The notes under the pieces were generated by a model that searched no databases, was not told the DNA's origin, and worked only from the letters and a program-made list of their open reading frames with translations. From positions 163 to 6,390 of the forward strand of contig PMXH01000082.1 in the NCBI GenBank assembly GCA_003165855.1: DNA of 6,228 bases, written 5' to 3'. The translations under genes and the position numbers were made by a program. The stretch is from Acidobacteriaceae bacterium (GTDB lineage: Bacteria; Acidobacteriota; Terriglobia; Terriglobales; Acidobacteriaceae). Shown one piece after another: positions 5,878 to 6,228 of this stretch (within the stretch, counting starts at the first letter, position 1; the number at the start of each line of letters is the position of its first letter).

Positions 5878-6228
5878 TCTGGCCTCCTTTCACAAACTGT
5901 TTCCGTCCTCGTAAAACGGCGACAAGGAAATGGTCGCCCGATTTGATTTTCTCCCGAAACTCCTCTGGGGAATAGGCCGTGACGTTGACCTCCCTTCCCA
6001 GCCGCGCCTCCGCCTTGCGGAGCACTGGCGACAGGTCAGCTAGCCCTGCTCTGCCAATGACCATCACATCCACGTCACTCATCGCGTGTTCCCGGCTTCG
6101 TGCCACAGAACCATAGATAAAGGCACTCTGAATCTTGTTCCCAAACGGTTTTAGCATCTGCTCCAAGATCGGAGCCAGCCCTGCAGTTTTGTCGAACAGT
6201 TGCTGCAGGTCTCGGAACACCGGGGACT
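5849..6228 (-). CDS. Nucleotidyltransferase (MNT) domain protein, 5' end cut by window edge
   Basis: Predicted pol-beta-fold minimal nucleotidyltransferase. Counting from a GTG at 6220, the strand AFIYGSVARSREHAMSDVDVMVIG (split here as FIYGSVAR at 34-41 and SDVDVMVIG at 48-56) gives G37-S38, ten residues, then D49 and D51: the GSX10DXD signature. The place where a third carboxylate is often found reads REVNV (76-80), with N79. In MntA-type proteins this domain adds AMP to the partner HEPN toxin; whether this one is active is open. The frame has no stop between 6220 and the window end (in-frame codons encode S-P before V), and the GTG has no Shine-Dalgarno. The SPVFRDLQQLFDKTAGL stretch looks like the linker found in proteins with an N-terminal winged-helix DNA-binding domain before the transferase. 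The real start is therefore probably outside the window. It overlaps the downstream HEPN gene by 29 bases. Confidence 0.83.
   Translation of the reverse strand, partial: SPVFRDLQQLFDKTAGLAPILEQMLKPFGNKIQSAFIYGSVARSREHAMSDVDVMVIGRAGLADLSPVLRKAEARLGREVNVTAYSPEEFREKIKSGDHFLVAVLRGRKQFVKGGQSDLDEIVGK
5883..5890 (-). promoter_or_regulatory. Shine-Dalgarno of the HEPN gene
   Basis: Read on the minus strand, AAAGGAGG ends 5 bases before the GTG at 5877 and lies within the end of the nucleotidyltransferase gene. Its strength fixes the GTG start and suggests the HEPN gene is translated independently and well. Confidence 0.8.

Overview
The window is bacterial DNA of moderately high GC (by eye, mid-fifties percent). 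Genes are tightly packed with strong Shine-Dalgarno sequences, ATGA-type overlaps and some GTG starts. No gene fixes the taxon. The mix of genes (a TraL/ParA-like ATPase with a membrane partner, a phage-type phosphoesterase, an isolated biosynthetic-looking operon and a HEPN/nucleotidyltransferase pair) suggests an accessory region such as a plasmid or integrated element, not a conserved core locus.

Region 1 (about 1-2148, + strand) has three closely spaced genes. The first is a MinD/ParA-type P-loop ATPase, similar in size and character to conjugation protein TraL. It overlaps by ATGA a 271-aa cytoplasmic/coiled protein with one C-terminal membrane segment. A small calcineurin-like metallophosphoesterase follows after 35 bases.

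Region 2 (about 2149-5337, + strand) is the most interesting part. An intergenic region carries a well-spaced sigma70-type promoter (TTGACT, 17 bases, TACACT). A near-perfect 19-bp dyad covers most of its spacer and its -10 box. It drives three translationally coupled genes: a radical SAM enzyme with a long N-terminal domain I do not recognise, a short fold-type-I PLP enzyme (aminotransferase-like), and a Nudix-winged-helix regulator of the NrtR family. The operator-like dyad has the GT-N7-AC core I associate with NrtR sites. The simplest model is an autoregulated operon controlled by a Nudix ligand (ADP-ribose in the studied NrtR proteins), making or modifying an unknown small molecule or target. 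I do not recognise this three-gene combination as a named pathway or defence system.

Region 3 (5431-6228, - strand, convergent with region 2) is a HEPN/minimal-nucleotidyltransferase pair of toxin-antitoxin type. The nucleotidyltransferase gene runs off the right edge, so its N-terminus, probably a winged-helix domain, is not in the window. The HEPN protein lacks the canonical RX4-6H histidine.

No rRNA, tRNA, CRISPR array, insertion sequence or convincing rho-independent terminator was seen. The longest stretch without a gene is about 115 bases.
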